Of a DNA stretch of 64,000 nt, positions 31,072 to 40,324 are shown in pieces. This DNA comes from Saccharomonospora piscinae (lineage in GTDB: Bacteria; Actinomycetota; Actinomycetes; Mycobacteriales; Pseudonocardiaceae). A program made the translations under genes and the position numbers. The stretch covers positions 154,284 to 218,283 of the forward strand of contig NZ_VCEK01000006.1 of assembly GCF_005862235.1 (NCBI RefSeq). The letters are read 5' to 3'. Each line of letters starts with the position of its first letter. Within the stretch, counting starts at the first letter, position 1. The notes under the pieces are model-generated. The model worked only from the letters and a program-made list of their open reading frames with translations, was not told the origin of the DNA and did no database searches.

Positions 31072-31729
31072 CCGGTGGCCGGACGAGCCCGACCTCGTAG
31101 GCGAAGATGACCGCCTGGGTCCGGTCCCGCAGTCCCAGCTTGCCGAGTATCCGGCTCACGTGTGTCTTCACCGTCTGCTCCGCGATCACCAAGCCGTCGG
31201 CCACCTCGGCGTTGGAGTGCCCCCTGGCCAGCAGCGTCAGCACCTCGGTTTCCCGTTCGGTCAGTTCGTCCAGGCGGACGCGCGGCGGAAAGCGGGGCGC
31301 GCCGAGCCGGGCGAACTCGGCCACCAGACGCTTCGTCAACGCGGGAGAGAGCATGGCATCCCCCGCCGCGACCACCCGGATGGCGTGCGTGAGCGCGGAC
31401 GCCGACGAGTCCTTGAGCAGGAACCCGCTCGCACCGGCTCGCAAGGCGTGGAAAACGTACTCGTCGAGGTCGAAGGTGGTCAGCACCAGTACCTTGGTTC
31501 CCGTGCCGTTCGCTCCGGTGATCCGCCGGGTGGCCTCGATGCCGTCCAGGTCCGGCATCCGGACGTCCATCAGCACGACATCCGGCCGCAGCTCACCCAC
31601 CAGCCGCACCGCGTCACGGCCATCGACGGCCTCCCCGGCAACCTCGATATCCGGCTGCGCCGACAGCAGTACCGACAGCCCTTCCCTGACCAGCTCCTGG
31701 TCGTCGGCGAGCAGCACGCTCACGGCCAT
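31067..31729 (-). CDS. NarL/LuxR-family response regulator
   Basis: 220 residues. Receiver domain with VLLADDQELVREGL (acidic pocket), the phosphorylated Asp in DVVLMDVRMPDLDGIEA, the conserved Thr in VLVLTTFDLDEYVF and the Lys in GFLLKDSSA. A LuxR-type helix-turn-helix follows: LTERETEVLTLLARGHSNAEVA then VKTHVSRILGKLG. It is coupled to the kinase upstream (TGATG). Lying at the end of the polyketide cluster, it is a candidate pathway regulator. Confidence 0.93.
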   Translation of the reverse strand: MAVSVLLADDQELVREGLSVLLSAQPDIEVAGEAVDGRDAVRLVGELRPDVVLMDVRMPDLDGIEATRRITGANGTGTKVLVLTTFDLDEYVFHALRAGASGFLLKDSSASALTHAIRVVAAGDAMLSPALTKRLVAEFARLGAPRFPPRVRLDELTERETEVLTLLARGHSNAEVADGLVIAEQTVKTHVSRILGKLGLRDRTQAVIFAYEVGLVRPPG

Positions 31730-33003
31730 CAGTGCTCGACCCCACCCAGCGGCAACACGGCCTCCATCGCGTACCCACCCGCCGGCGTCGCACCCACCGT
31801 CAGATCTCCTTTCAGCATGGCCACCCGTTCCCGCATCCCGACGACTCCGTGGCCCTGTCCGTTCGCCGCGTACCGCCCTGCCCTCACCCGCGCGGGACCG
31901 TTGACGACTTCGAGCCGCAACCGCGACGGCCGGTAGTCGAGCTCGACGCGGACGTCGGCGCCCGGCGCGTGTTTCATGACGTTGTTCAGCCCTTCCTGGA
32001 TGAGCCGGTAGGCGGACAGCTCCAGCCCCGGGGGCAGCACGACGGCGTCTCCGCTCACGACCATGCTCACCCGGAGTCCGGCGTCCCGCGCTCCGGCGAC
32101 GAGGTCGGGCACCCGGCTCAGGGTCGGCTGTGGTGCGGACCCCGTGTCGTCGTGCTCGGCCCGCAGCACACCGAGCACGCGCCGCAACTCCGTCAGCGCG
32201 TCCTGGGCATGACTCTTGATGGTGGCGAAGCTTTCGGTGAGCCGCTCGTGCGGGTCCGGCACCCGGTAGGGCGCGGCTTCGGCCTGGATCGCGATGACCG
32301 ACATGTGGTGAGCCAGCACGTCGTGCAGCTCACGGGCGATCCGGCTGCGTTCCTCCAGAACAGCACGGCGCTGCTGCTCGACCATCGTGAGCGCCCGCTG
32401 CGCCGCCACCTGCCGTGCCGCCACGGACCGTCCGCGCAACGCGCCCACGGCGATCAGGACCACCGCCGAGAGCACACTCATTTCCTCGACGTCCGACAGC
32501 TGGTCACCAGGGGGCATGCGGTACGCCAGCACGACCCCTGCGACCAGGGTGAGCACCCACATCGCCGCCAGGACGCGGGGCCGGACACGCAGTCCGGCGA
32601 CACCGAGGACACACAGGTACGCCACCGTGCTCGTCTCGGCCCACACCGAACCCCCGGCGTGCCCGCGGGCGAACTCGCTCAGCACGGCCTGCCCGACCAG
32701 CGCGAGCCACCAGCCGGCGAGTGGGCGGTACAGGCACAGTGCCAGCGATCCCGCGTACACAAGGCCGAACACCACCGCACCGGCGACGGCCGCACCGGGC
32801 AGCGCCGTCGCACCCTGTGCGCCGCCGAGCACCGCGAGCGCGACCACACCGCACCCGGCCAGGAACCGGAGCGACCGGGAGAAGCCGCGGGACCGTTCCG
32901 CGCCGGGCCACGGCAGCCGGTCCGCCGACAGCGGGTTGAGGTCACGGGGCAACTCCGCCGCGACCGCGAGGCCCCGCGCCCACAGCGGGTGTCGCGGCGG
33001 CAT
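31729..33003 (-). CDS. NarL-type sensor histidine kinase
   Basis: About 424 residues from ATG 33003 with GAGGAACTCTG upstream. Five to six hydrophobic segments lie between residues 30 and 160 (FLAGCGVVALAVLGGAQ, GAVVFGLVYAGSLAL, VLAAMWVLTLVAGVVLAY). The HisKA_3 dimerisation box with the phosphorylated His follows (IARELHDVLAHHMSVIA). The ATPase domain has SAYRLIQEGLNNVMKHAPGA and GHGVVGMRERVAML. The ligand is unknown; the short extracellular loops suggest intramembrane sensing. It forms a pair with the downstream regulator. Confidence 0.92.
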   Translation of the reverse strand: MPPRHPLWARGLAVAAELPRDLNPLSADRLPWPGAERSRGFSRSLRFLAGCGVVALAVLGGAQGATALPGAAVAGAVVFGLVYAGSLALCLYRPLAGWWLALVGQAVLSEFARGHAGGSVWAETSTVAYLCVLGVAGLRVRPRVLAAMWVLTLVAGVVLAYRMPPGDQLSDVEEMSVLSAVVLIAVGALRGRSVAARQVAAQRALTMVEQQRRAVLEERSRIARELHDVLAHHMSVIAIQAEAAPYRVPDPHERLTESFATIKSHAQDALTELRRVLGVLRAEHDDTGSAPQPTLSRVPDLVAGARDAGLRVSMVVSGDAVVLPPGLELSAYRLIQEGLNNVMKHAPGADVRVELDYRPSRLRLEVVNGPARVRAGRYAANGQGHGVVGMRERVAMLKGDLTVGATPAGGYAMEAVLPLGGVEH

Positions 33004-33079
33004 CAGAGTTCCTCGTCGGTCGGTGCGGAAGGGATCAGGTGATTGTGCCGCACACGCGGCCACCATCGCCACGTGAACG

Positions 33080-33814
33080 TCACCGTGCGAGATCAGCCGT
33101 CGCGGGCATGCCCCCGGTTCGGAAGAACACCATCGGATCGCGAGTGCCCGAATGCACCGGGTCGACGAGCCCTCGTTTATGCCGGAACTGCGCGATCCGC
33201 TCCCGCACCCCGGGAGCCGCCGCGCGGGACGCGGTGAAGTGCCGCAATCGCCGCCGCCGGAGCCACGCCAGCAGTTCCGCTCCCTCGCTGCGCGGGAGCG
33301 GCCGACGGAAGCGGTACACGTCGTGCACGCTCACCCGCGTACTGTCCGCCAGGTCGGGCAGTACCTCGGCCAGGTACCACCGGGCGAATCGCCTGCTGTG
33401 CTTGGCGTCGATCAACAGGTGGTCCGTACGGGGAACCCAGTCGCCGCCCATCGTCCGCACATCACCCTGCCGGAAGCTCCACCGGTGCCGGAGTTCACGC
33501 GGGACCGTGACAGTGGCCGTGTCGCGGAGGTCGATCGTCAGCAACTGCCCCGCGCCGTTGTCCCGCAGAGCGCGCAGAATCCAGGTGGTGGACCAGCCGT
33601 GCAGGGCACCGATCTCCACCACGCGCTCCGGGCGGCGTTGCCGGAGCTGGAGATAGAGCAACTCCGCCTCGATGTCGTCGAGCTGAGCGAGCATGCCGCG
33701 TTGCCGGAGTTCGCGCTGCTCCTCCCGCGTGCCCCGCAGCGAGTCCAGGTAGGTGTGATAGAGCTGAATAACCGATTCGGTGGTCAGATCGGCGAGATCG
33801 TGCAGTTCGGTCAT
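33080..33814 (-). CDS. class I SAM-dependent methyltransferase (Methyltransf_24/CmcI-like)
   Basis: A 244-residue Rossmann methyltransferase with the SAM loop RVVEIGALHGWSTTWIL, acidic strand end LLTIDLRD, and DHLLIDAKHSRRFARWYL then SVHDVYRFRRP. A helical N-terminal cap of ~50 residues precedes it. Such enzymes methylate hydroxyls of natural products or sugars. It stands 127 bp behind the last MDR gene on the same strand and is a possible O-methylation tailoring enzyme for the polyketide, although it may also belong with the two-component genes. Confidence 0.8.
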   Translation of the reverse strand: MTELHDLADLTTESVIQLYHTYLDSLRGTREEQRELRQRGMLAQLDDIEAELLYLQLRQRRPERVVEIGALHGWSTTWILRALRDNGAGQLLTIDLRDTATVTVPRELRHRWSFRQGDVRTMGGDWVPRTDHLLIDAKHSRRFARWYLAEVLPDLADSTRVSVHDVYRFRRPLPRSEGAELLAWLRRRRLRHFTASRAAAPGVRERIAQFRHKRGLVDPVHSGTRDPMVFFRTGGMPATADLAR

Positions 33815-33941
33815 CAGTGCCTCCCCTCCGTACCGTGGAAGCTACGTCGCCGGGATCGTGCCGAGCGACCCACTCCAGAGCTCACTTTCGCCGTAGCTCT
33901 CGGGTAGGGGGTGGTCTGCCCAGCCACAGACGGAGCCCGGC

Positions 33942-34952
33942 TCAGCCGTCCTCGACGACGACGAGAACCTTGCCCGCCGCACCGGATTCCAGTGCCCGGT
34001 AAGCGGCGGCGGCCTCGGACAGCGGGAAGCGGGCGGCCACCGGCGTGACGACCTCCGGGCGTCGCACCGCGAGTTCCAGTGCCTCGCGGATGAGCCCGGC
34101 CACGTCCGCGAAACCGTCGACATAGGCTCCCGCGTTGAACTTGGTGACGAACGTGCCTCCCGAGGTGAACAGGTCCCCGAGCGCGGCGTTGGTGACCCCG
34201 CCCCCGAGTTGCCCGTAATTGATCAGGCAGCCCCGTGGCGCGAGCATCGCGAGGCTGGTGTGGAACGTGGCAGCCGCCACCGGGTCGAACACCGCGTCGA
34301 CCCCGCGCCCCCCGGTGGCCTCACGCACGTGTTCGGCGACGTCCCCGGCAGTGCGGTCGACCACGTGGGCGGCACCCAGGCGTGCGGGAACAGCCACCCG
34401 CTCGCCTCCGGCGATGCCGATCACCTCGGTCCCGTTCCCACTCAGCCGGGTGACCAGCAGCCGCCCCACCGCACCTGCCGCACCCCAGACCGCGGCCCGC
34501 CGCCCCTCCAGCGGCCACACCCTGCTCAGGGCCCCCGCCGCCGCTCCCGCGTGCGCGATCGAGGCCGCCTCCGCGAAGCCCAGGTCGTCAGGGATCGGGA
34601 CGAGCCGCTCGACCGGCACCACGACGTGGTCGGCGCACGACCCCAGCCAGCCGGTGCCGCACACGCGGGTACCCGGAGCGATCGCGGCGCCGTCACCGGC
34701 GGCCACCACGGTTCCGGCGGCCTCGACGCCGACAGCCAGGGGAAACGGCATCGTCACGACGTACCCGCCGGAACGGATCAGGCTGTCCGCGTGGTTCAGC
34801 CCGGCCGCCGACACCCTGACGAGTGCCTCCCCCGGCCCCGGCTCGGGCAGTGTCTCGACCGCGACTTCGATGACCTCGGGCCCGCCGGCGCGCCGCGCAA
34901 GCGCCACCCGGCGTTCGATGGTGGTTCCGGTGCTGTGCATAGTTCCGATCAT
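33942..34952 (-). CDS. MDR-family NADPH:quinone-type oxidoreductase
   Basis: About 336 residues. GroES-like half with VRVSAAGLNHADSLIRSGGY and PFPLAVGVEAAGTVVAAGDG, then a Rossmann half with AAVWGAAGAVGRLLVTRL. No structural zinc Cys set is present, so a quinone-reductase-type MDR. ATG 34952 overlaps the dehydrogenase stop (ATGA) and is preferred to ATG 34940; the longer frame is a shadow of the gene upstream. Last of the overlapping alkylmalonyl-supply genes, it could reduce an enoyl-CoA or act on the polyketide. Confidence 0.85.
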   Translation of the reverse strand: MIGTMHSTGTTIERRVALARRAGGPEVIEVAVETLPEPGPGEALVRVSAAGLNHADSLIRSGGYVVTMPFPLAVGVEAAGTVVAAGDGAAIAPGTRVCGTGWLGSCADHVVVPVERLVPIPDDLGFAEAASIAHAGAAAGALSRVWPLEGRRAAVWGAAGAVGRLLVTRLSGNGTEVIGIAGGERVAVPARLGAAHVVDRTAGDVAEHVREATGGRGVDAVFDPVAAATFHTSLAMLAPRGCLINYGQLGGGVTNAALGDLFTSGGTFVTKFNAGAYVDGFADVAGLIREALELAVRRPEVVTPVAARFPLSEAAAAYRALESGAAGKVLVVVEDG

Positions 34953-35812
34953 CCTTGGTAGGAGTGGAAACCTCGGCCCGACTTCTTCCCCAGCAGCCCC
35001 CCGTCGACCATGCGGGACAGCAGCGGAGGTGCGGCGTAGAGCGGTTCCTTGAACTCGTCGTAGAGCCCGGCCGCCACCGCGGCGAGCGTGTCCAGGCCGA
35101 TCAGGTCGGCGAGTCGCAGCGGCCCCATCGGGTGGCCACAGCCCAGCGTCATGCCCCGGTCCACATCCTCGGCCGAGGCGACGCCGGACTCGACCATGCG
35201 CATCGCGGCCAGCAGGTAGGGCACGAGCAGCGCGTTGACGACGAAGCCGGCGCGGTCGGGCGAGCGAATGACCTCCTTGTCCAACAGCTTGATCGCGAAC
35301 CCCTCGACTCGCTCGACGGTGCGCTCCGCCGTGAGCAGCGAGCCGGTCAGCTCGACCAGCGGCATGGCGGGCACGGGATTGAAGAAGTGTGTGCCCACGA
35401 CCTGCTCCGGCCTGCGGGTCGCCTGGGCCAGTCTCATGACCGGCAACGAGGAGGTGTTGGTGGCGAAGATGGCGTCGGGGTCGGCCACGATCCGGTCCAG
35501 CCGGGCGAACAGGTCGAGCTTGATCGCCTCGTCCTCGGTGACCGCCTCGATCACGAGCTCGCGGTCGGCGAGATCGGCCAGCTCCGTGGTGAACGAGATG
35601 CGGTCCAGCAGGGCATCGCGTGCCGCTTCGCTGGTCAGTCCCTTGCGCACGGCACGATCCACTGACGCGGTCACACGCTCCCTTCCCCGCCGGGCCGACT
35701 CCGGCGAGCTGACAGCCACGATCACGTCCAGCGCGGCCCCGGCACACACCTCGGCCAGCCCCGAGCCCATCGGTCCACATCCGACAATGCCCACCTTGCT
35801 GATGTCACTCAC
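34949..35812 (-). CDS. 3-hydroxyacyl-CoA (3-hydroxybutyryl-CoA) dehydrogenase
   Basis: 287 residues, the usual FadB2/PaaH length. NAD-binding start VGIVGCGPMGSGLAEVC; catalytic blocks NTSSLPVMRLA and GTHFFNPVPAMPLVEL (catalytic His), with PDRAGFVVNALLVPY and GMTLGCGHPMGPLRLADLIG for the dimer domain. It reduces a 3-oxoacyl-CoA to the 3-hydroxyacyl-CoA. Between a KAS III and a CCR, it should supply the precursor of the enoyl-CoA for reductive carboxylation; the dehydratase is not in this window. The GTG start at 35812 overlaps the KAS III stop. Confidence 0.92.
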   Translation of the reverse strand: MSDISKVGIVGCGPMGSGLAEVCAGAALDVIVAVSSPESARRGRERVTASVDRAVRKGLTSEAARDALLDRISFTTELADLADRELVIEAVTEDEAIKLDLFARLDRIVADPDAIFATNTSSLPVMRLAQATRRPEQVVGTHFFNPVPAMPLVELTGSLLTAERTVERVEGFAIKLLDKEVIRSPDRAGFVVNALLVPYLLAAMRMVESGVASAEDVDRGMTLGCGHPMGPLRLADLIGLDTLAAVAAGLYDEFKEPLYAAPPLLSRMVDGGLLGKKSGRGFHSYQG

Positions 35813-36813
35813 GCGGTCACCTCCGTCGTCCATCGCAGCAGGCAGGAACCCACCGCCATTCCCCCGCCGAATCCGGTCAGCAGGACCAGCTCCCCGTCCC
35901 CCAGCTCACCGGCGCGGACCGCGTGGTCCAACGTGACGGCCATCGAGGCCGCGCCGGAGTTGCCGTACCGCTGGAGGGTCAGGTGAGTCCTCGCGTTCTC
36001 CAGCCCGAGCAGCTCGTCGAGCCTGCCCAGCAACACGCCGTTGGCCTGGTGGGGCACGAAGTGGTCGACTTCCTCGGCCCGGACCCCGGCCCGCGCGAGC
36101 AGGCCCTTCACCGACTGCGGCACGGTGCCCAGGGCGAACTCGGTCACCTCGCGCCCGCGCATCCGCAGGACGTGCCCCACCTCGTCGACCGTCTCGTGCG
36201 ACGCCGGGTTTCTGCTGCCTCCCGCGTCGACGACCAGCAGCTCGGAGTACTCGCCGTGGCCGCTCATCTCGGTCTCGAGGATGCCGTAGGGCTCGGGAAC
36301 GGGACCGAGCACCGCCGCACCCGCACCGTCGGCGAGCAGCACCGTCGTGCCGCGATCCGCCGGATCGAGGAAACGGGACCACAGATCAGCAGCCACCACG
36401 AGGGCGTAGGCACCCGGGCGGCTCGTCACCAGACCGCGCGCGACGGACAGCGCGTAGGCGAACCCGCTGCACGCGATGTTGATGTCGAAGCACGCCGCGT
36501 GATGCGCGCCAAGGGCGCGCTGCACCAGGCACGAGGTCGGCGGTAGCGGCGCGTCTCCCGTCGAGGTCGCCACGATCAGGTAGTCGATCCATTCCGGAGG
36601 CAGTCCGATCTGATCGAGCGCCGCCGTCGCCGCCGAGACCGCCAGGTCCGACGTCGCCTCCGAGGGCGCCGCGTGCCGTCTCGATCTGATGAGGGTCTTG
36701 CGCTCGATCCACTCGGGGGTCACGCCGAACCGCGGAGCGAGGTCGTCGTTGGTGACCTCGCCTTCGGGCACGTACGAGCCGGTGGCGACGATCCCGGCCG
36801 CGGAACGAGTCAT
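35809..36813 (-). CDS. 3-oxoacyl-ACP synthase III (KAS III)
   Basis: 334 residues, FabH-like. Catalytic triad visible: Cys in DINIACSGFAYAL, His in VPHQANGVLL, Asn in YGNSGAASMAV. The starter-pocket block ATSTGDAPLPPTSCLVQ matches the family. It condenses an acyl-CoA starter with malonyl units. Within a KAS III / dehydrogenase / CCR set it probably builds the short acyl chain that becomes an alkylmalonyl-CoA extender. It is coupled on both sides by four-base overlaps. Confidence 0.92.
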   Translation of the reverse strand: MTRSAAGIVATGSYVPEGEVTNDDLAPRFGVTPEWIERKTLIRSRRHAAPSEATSDLAVSAATAALDQIGLPPEWIDYLIVATSTGDAPLPPTSCLVQRALGAHHAACFDINIACSGFAYALSVARGLVTSRPGAYALVVAADLWSRFLDPADRGTTVLLADGAGAAVLGPVPEPYGILETEMSGHGEYSELLVVDAGGSRNPASHETVDEVGHVLRMRGREVTEFALGTVPQSVKGLLARAGVRAEEVDHFVPHQANGVLLGRLDELLGLENARTHLTLQRYGNSGAASMAVTLDHAVRAGELGDGELVLLTGFGGGMAVGSCLLRWTTEVTA

Positions 36814-38144
36814 TGGTGCCCCACCCCCAGCGGGTTGAGCCGGTCCTCGCCGATCCGCGCACGCTTGGCCGGATCGGTCACCCCCAGCCCGCGCTCCGGC
36901 GCGGCACAGAGGACACCGATCTTGCCGATATGCTGGTTGCACTGCACCAGCCGCGACGCTTCGCCGATCTCGCTCAGCGGGTACACGGTGGACAGTACCG
37001 GCATGATCCGTCCCAGGTCGACCAGCCGGTTGCTCTCCCACTGCTCCTGCAGGTTCGCGGCGTGACTGCCGATCAGCCGCTTCAGCTTCATCCACAGGTA
37101 CCGGTTGTCGTACTCGTGCCGGTAGCCGGTGCTCGACCCACAGGTCACCACCGCACCGCCCCGGCGCACGACGAACATCGAGATACCGAAGGTGGCGCGG
37201 CCGACGTACTCGAAGACGATGTGGGGATCCTCTCCCGTCTCCCTTCGGATGATCTTACCGAGCCGCTTGCCCGCGGCGATGACACTGTCCGGATCGTCGA
37301 GGTCGTCACCGATCCCGATCTCCGACCGGTTGATCACCACGTCGCAACCCAGCGCTCGCAGGCGTTCGGCCTTCTCCTCCGAGCCGACCACGCCGACCGG
37401 GATGCCGCCGCCCTGCTTGACCAGCTGGGTGGCGTAGACGCCGAGACCGCCCGCGGCGCCCCAGATCAGCACCACGTCACCCTGCTTCATCCGCGCGCCG
37501 CGGTCGCTGACCAGCATGCGATACGCCGTGCTGGCGCAGGCGGGCGTACTGGCGGCCTCCTCCCAGGTCAAGTGCCCGGGCTTGGGGATCAGCTGACTCG
37601 CTCGCACCACGGCGTAGTGCGCCAGTCCGCCGAAGTTCGTCTCGTAACCCCATGCTTTCTGACCCTCGCCGAGCATGCCGTCGGCGTGCGTGGCCGGTTC
37701 CTGGTCGTCCACCTGGATCGGGCTGGCCAGCACGTGGTCACCCGGGCGCCACCGCCGCACACCCACTCCGGTACGCACGATCACCCCGGCGGCGTCGGAA
37801 CCGAGCACGTGGTACGGCTGGTCGTGCCTGGCCTCCCAGTACCCACGCTTGCCGTACGCCTTCAAGAAGCTGAAGGTCGGCACCGGCTCGAACGTCCCCG
37901 ACCACACGGTGTTGTAGTTGATCGAGCTGGCCATCACCGCGATCAGGACCTCGTCGGGCGCGAGTTCGGGCATCGGCACCTCCGACACCCGCAGCGACTT
38001 GCGCACGTCCTTGTCCTCGACGCCACGGAACATCTCGACGTCCTCGACGCGGGTGTGCGCGGCCAGATAGGTGGCGGGGACGGGGAGACGGTCGAGCTCT
38101 TCGGGGCGTGCGCCGCCGAGGGCCGCTTCGGCAAGAGCGTCCAT
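36810..38144 (-). CDS. ccr: crotonyl-CoA carboxylase/reductase
   Basis: 444 residues, the usual CCR length; the MDR enzyme that reduces 2-enoyl-CoA with NADPH while adding CO2 to form alkylmalonyl-CoA. Typical marks are INYNTVWSGTFEPVP, YHVLGSDAAGVIV, KAWGYETNFGGLA, PKPGHLTWEEAA, STAYRMLVS, VLIWGAAGGLGVYATQL and SSTGYRHEYDNRYLWM. After GGLA it has His-Tyr, where I recall Glu in classical CCRs, and the block after WEEAA reads STPACA. Both may bear on acyl-chain preference. ATG 38144 has AGAGG upstream. It provides the extender for the PKS module with the unusual AT. Confidence 0.93.
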   Translation of the reverse strand: MDALAEAALGGARPEELDRLPVPATYLAAHTRVEDVEMFRGVEDKDVRKSLRVSEVPMPELAPDEVLIAVMASSINYNTVWSGTFEPVPTFSFLKAYGKRGYWEARHDQPYHVLGSDAAGVIVRTGVGVRRWRPGDHVLASPIQVDDQEPATHADGMLGEGQKAWGYETNFGGLAHYAVVRASQLIPKPGHLTWEEAASTPACASTAYRMLVSDRGARMKQGDVVLIWGAAGGLGVYATQLVKQGGGIPVGVVGSEEKAERLRALGCDVVINRSEIGIGDDLDDPDSVIAAGKRLGKIIRRETGEDPHIVFEYVGRATFGISMFVVRRGGAVVTCGSSTGYRHEYDNRYLWMKLKRLIGSHAANLQEQWESNRLVDLGRIMPVLSTVYPLSEIGEASRLVQCNQHIGKIGVLCAAPERGLGVTDPAKRARIGEDRLNPLGVGHQ

Positions 38145-38166
38145 GATTACCTCTTCTCTCGGGAGT

Positions 38167-39117
38167 TCAGGGAATGACAACAAAGCGGCGGCCGGGAACG
38201 TCCCGCCGCCACGCCGCGGCGACATCGGCCAGTGGCACCGTTTCGGTGTCCACTCGCACCACGCCGCTCGCGGCGTGTCCCAGTACGGTCGACTGCAGGT
38301 CGCGAAGGAAGTCGATGGGTGGCGGCGCGCCCGCGCCCATCGTCACCCCCGTGCGGCGCAGAGCGTTCGCCCGCAGCGTGATCTCCGTGCCCGCACTGCT
38401 GCCCAGCTGGAGATAGCGGATCTCCGAGGTGACCATGAACCGCCGGGGCAGGGCGTCCAGCAACACCTGCGCGGGGCGGCCCCAGAGGTAGTCCAGAACG
38501 ACGTCGTAGCCGGACTGACCCGCCGCCTCGCGGAACGCGTCCGCGAGACTCTCCTCGGTCTGGTCCAGGGACACGGTGAGGTCGGCGCCGTACTCACCCA
38601 GCGTGGTGAGCACCCGCTCGTTCCGGCCCGCGGCCACGACCCGGCCCGCGCCCAGCAGCTTCGCGATCTGTATCGCGGTCTTCCCCGCTACTCCGGTGCC
38701 ACCCAGCACCAGCACGGTTTCGCCCGGCCGCAGCTTCGCGCCCCAGGACAGCGCACTCCACGCGGACAGACCGGGGTTCATCATCGCGGCCGCGGTCACG
38801 TCGTCGACCTCGTCCGGGATGGGCGTGCACAGCCGCGTCGGTGCGATCGCGAACTCCGCCATCGTGCCGAACGGCGGGCGGGTCACCCCGAAGGAGACCC
38901 GCGTTCCGTCCTCCAGCCTGCCGATTCCCTCGGTACCGCAGACGAACGGCACTTCCCGGCCACGGCTGAAGTCACGGTCCGAGGCCACCCACCGGGCCAA
39001 CGGGGTCAGTGCGGCCGCCGTGACCCGCACCAGTGCTTCCCCCTCGCCGGGCTCCGGCTCGGGGAACTCGGCGAACCGGGGGGTTCCACCGAAGTCGTGC
39101 AGTACTGCCGCGTGCAT
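38167..39117 (-). CDS. MDR-family oxidoreductase (quinone-reductase-like)
   Basis: About 316 residues from ATG 39117 behind AGGAGG. GroES-like N-terminus (MHAAVLHDFGGTPRF, VRVTAAALTPLARWVA), middle PFVCGTEGIGRLEDG, and the NADPH site VLVLGGTGVAGKTAIQIAKLLG. No zinc ligands seen. It is located between the FAD monooxygenase and the CCR with 10- and 22-bp gaps, so it is part of the post-PKS operon. Role not determinable: enoyl reduction in precursor supply or a tailoring reduction. Confidence 0.85.
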   Translation of the reverse strand: MHAAVLHDFGGTPRFAEFPEPEPGEGEALVRVTAAALTPLARWVASDRDFSRGREVPFVCGTEGIGRLEDGTRVSFGVTRPPFGTMAEFAIAPTRLCTPIPDEVDDVTAAAMMNPGLSAWSALSWGAKLRPGETVLVLGGTGVAGKTAIQIAKLLGAGRVVAAGRNERVLTTLGEYGADLTVSLDQTEESLADAFREAAGQSGYDVVLDYLWGRPAQVLLDALPRRFMVTSEIRYLQLGSSAGTEITLRANALRRTGVTMGAGAPPPIDFLRDLQSTVLGHAASGVVRVDTETVPLADVAAAWRRDVPGRRFVVIP

Positions 39118-39127
39118 CGAGGGCCTC

Positions 39128-40324
39128 CTAGCCGGTGACCGTGGCGAGGTCGTTGTTGAGGTAGTTGCTCGAGTTCCGGACCTGCGCCTCGTTGAACTTC
39201 GTCGCCGGCAGCAGCCTGCCCACACGCCGCAGCAGCCACGGGGGCATCGGCACGGTCTTGCGCCCGAGCGCCCTGGCCGCCTTCTGCATGCCGCGGACCC
39301 GCCGGATGCGTGCCCGCTCGTAGGCGCGGAGTCGACCGGCCAGGTCACCGGAGCCCGCGACCGCGCGGCTCAGCACCCAGGCGTCCTCCAGCGCCTGGCT
39401 CAAGCCCATGCCGACGCGGGGTGGCACCACGTGCGCCGCGTCGCCGACGAGCGTGACCCTGCCCTCGCCCCACCGCGCCAGTTCCCGGTGGATGATGTGC
39501 GGGAAGACGCTGACGTCCTCGTCCCGCATGGCGGTGAGCAGCTCCGGTAAGCCCGGCGCGGTCCACTTCCCGAAGCGGGCCCGCAGGTTGGCCACGGGCG
39601 AGCCCGGTTCCCGCAACGAAATGGTGTCCCCTGGCGCGCCCGGCGGAAGCACGTCGCCGTCGGAGAACGGCAGTTCGAAGGCCCAGTAGACGTCGCCGCC
39701 GCCCACCGGGTGCATGACGCAGATGCCCTCGTCGCCGAAGACACTGTGCACGGCGTGCCCTTCGGCGAAAGCGCCGGGCAGGTGCGTGATGCCGTGCCAG
39801 GTCGCGTCGCCGAGGTAGACCGCGGGGTCCTCGCCGAACAGCGTCGTCCGCACCACCGAACGCTGCCCGTCGGCACCGATCACCAGATCGGCCGTCGTGG
39901 CGGTGCCGTCCGCGAAGGACACCGTGACGGGCCCGTCGCCCGTCTGCTCGATCCCGGTACACCGCATGGCCAGCCGTAGCGCGCCCTCGGGAAGGCGCTC
40001 GGCCAGCCGTTCGGCCACCCGGCCGCGCGAACCGACCAGCACGGGAGCTCCGTGGCGGTCAGCGATCTTGGACAGTTTCACCCGCAGGGCCGGTGATCCG
40101 TCCCGGAACAACCCGTCCACGGAGTCCATCCGGGCGCCCAGGCCGTCGAGCTCCACACCCAGCTCCCGCAGCAGGCCGGTGCCGTTGGGCAGCAGCAGCA
40201 CGCCGTTGCCGCTGGTGCGCACCCGCGGGGCCTGCTCGTACAGCTCGATCTCGTGCCCCGCTTCGGCCAGCCAGATCGCGGCGGCCATCCCGCCGAAACC
40301 GGCGCCGATGATGACGACCCTCAT
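39128..40324 (-). CDS. FAD-dependent monooxygenase (PHBH-fold)
   Basis: 398 residues. Group A flavoprotein monooxygenase: FAD fold [31 protein letters not shown], the DG fingerprint [15 protein letters not shown] and the second FAD motif [14 protein letters not shown] followed by [14 protein letters not shown]. Such enzymes hydroxylate or epoxidise electron-rich substrates. Its ATG overlaps the stop of the thioesterase-bearing PKS (ATGA), so it is made together with the PKS and is a strong candidate for oxidising the released polyketide, for example at the predicted diene. Confidence 0.9.
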   Translation of the reverse strand: MRVVIIGAGFGGMAAAIWLAEAGHEIELYEQAPRVRTSGNGVLLLPNGTGLLRELGVELDGLGARMDSVDGLFRDGSPALRVKLSKIADRHGAPVLVGSRGRVAERLAERLPEGALRLAMRCTGIEQTGDGPVTVSFADGTATTADLVIGADGQRSVVRTTLFGEDPAVYLGDATWHGITHLPGAFAEGHAVHSVFGDEGICVMHPVGGGDVYWAFELPFSDGDVLPPGAPGDTISLREPGSPVANLRARFGKWTAPGLPELLTAMRDEDVSVFPHIIHRELARWGEGRVTLVGDAAHVVPPRVGMGLSQALEDAWVLSRAVAGSGDLAGRLRAYERARIRRVRGMQKAARALGRKTVPMPPWLLRRVGRLLPATKFNEAQVRNSSNYLNNDLATVTG

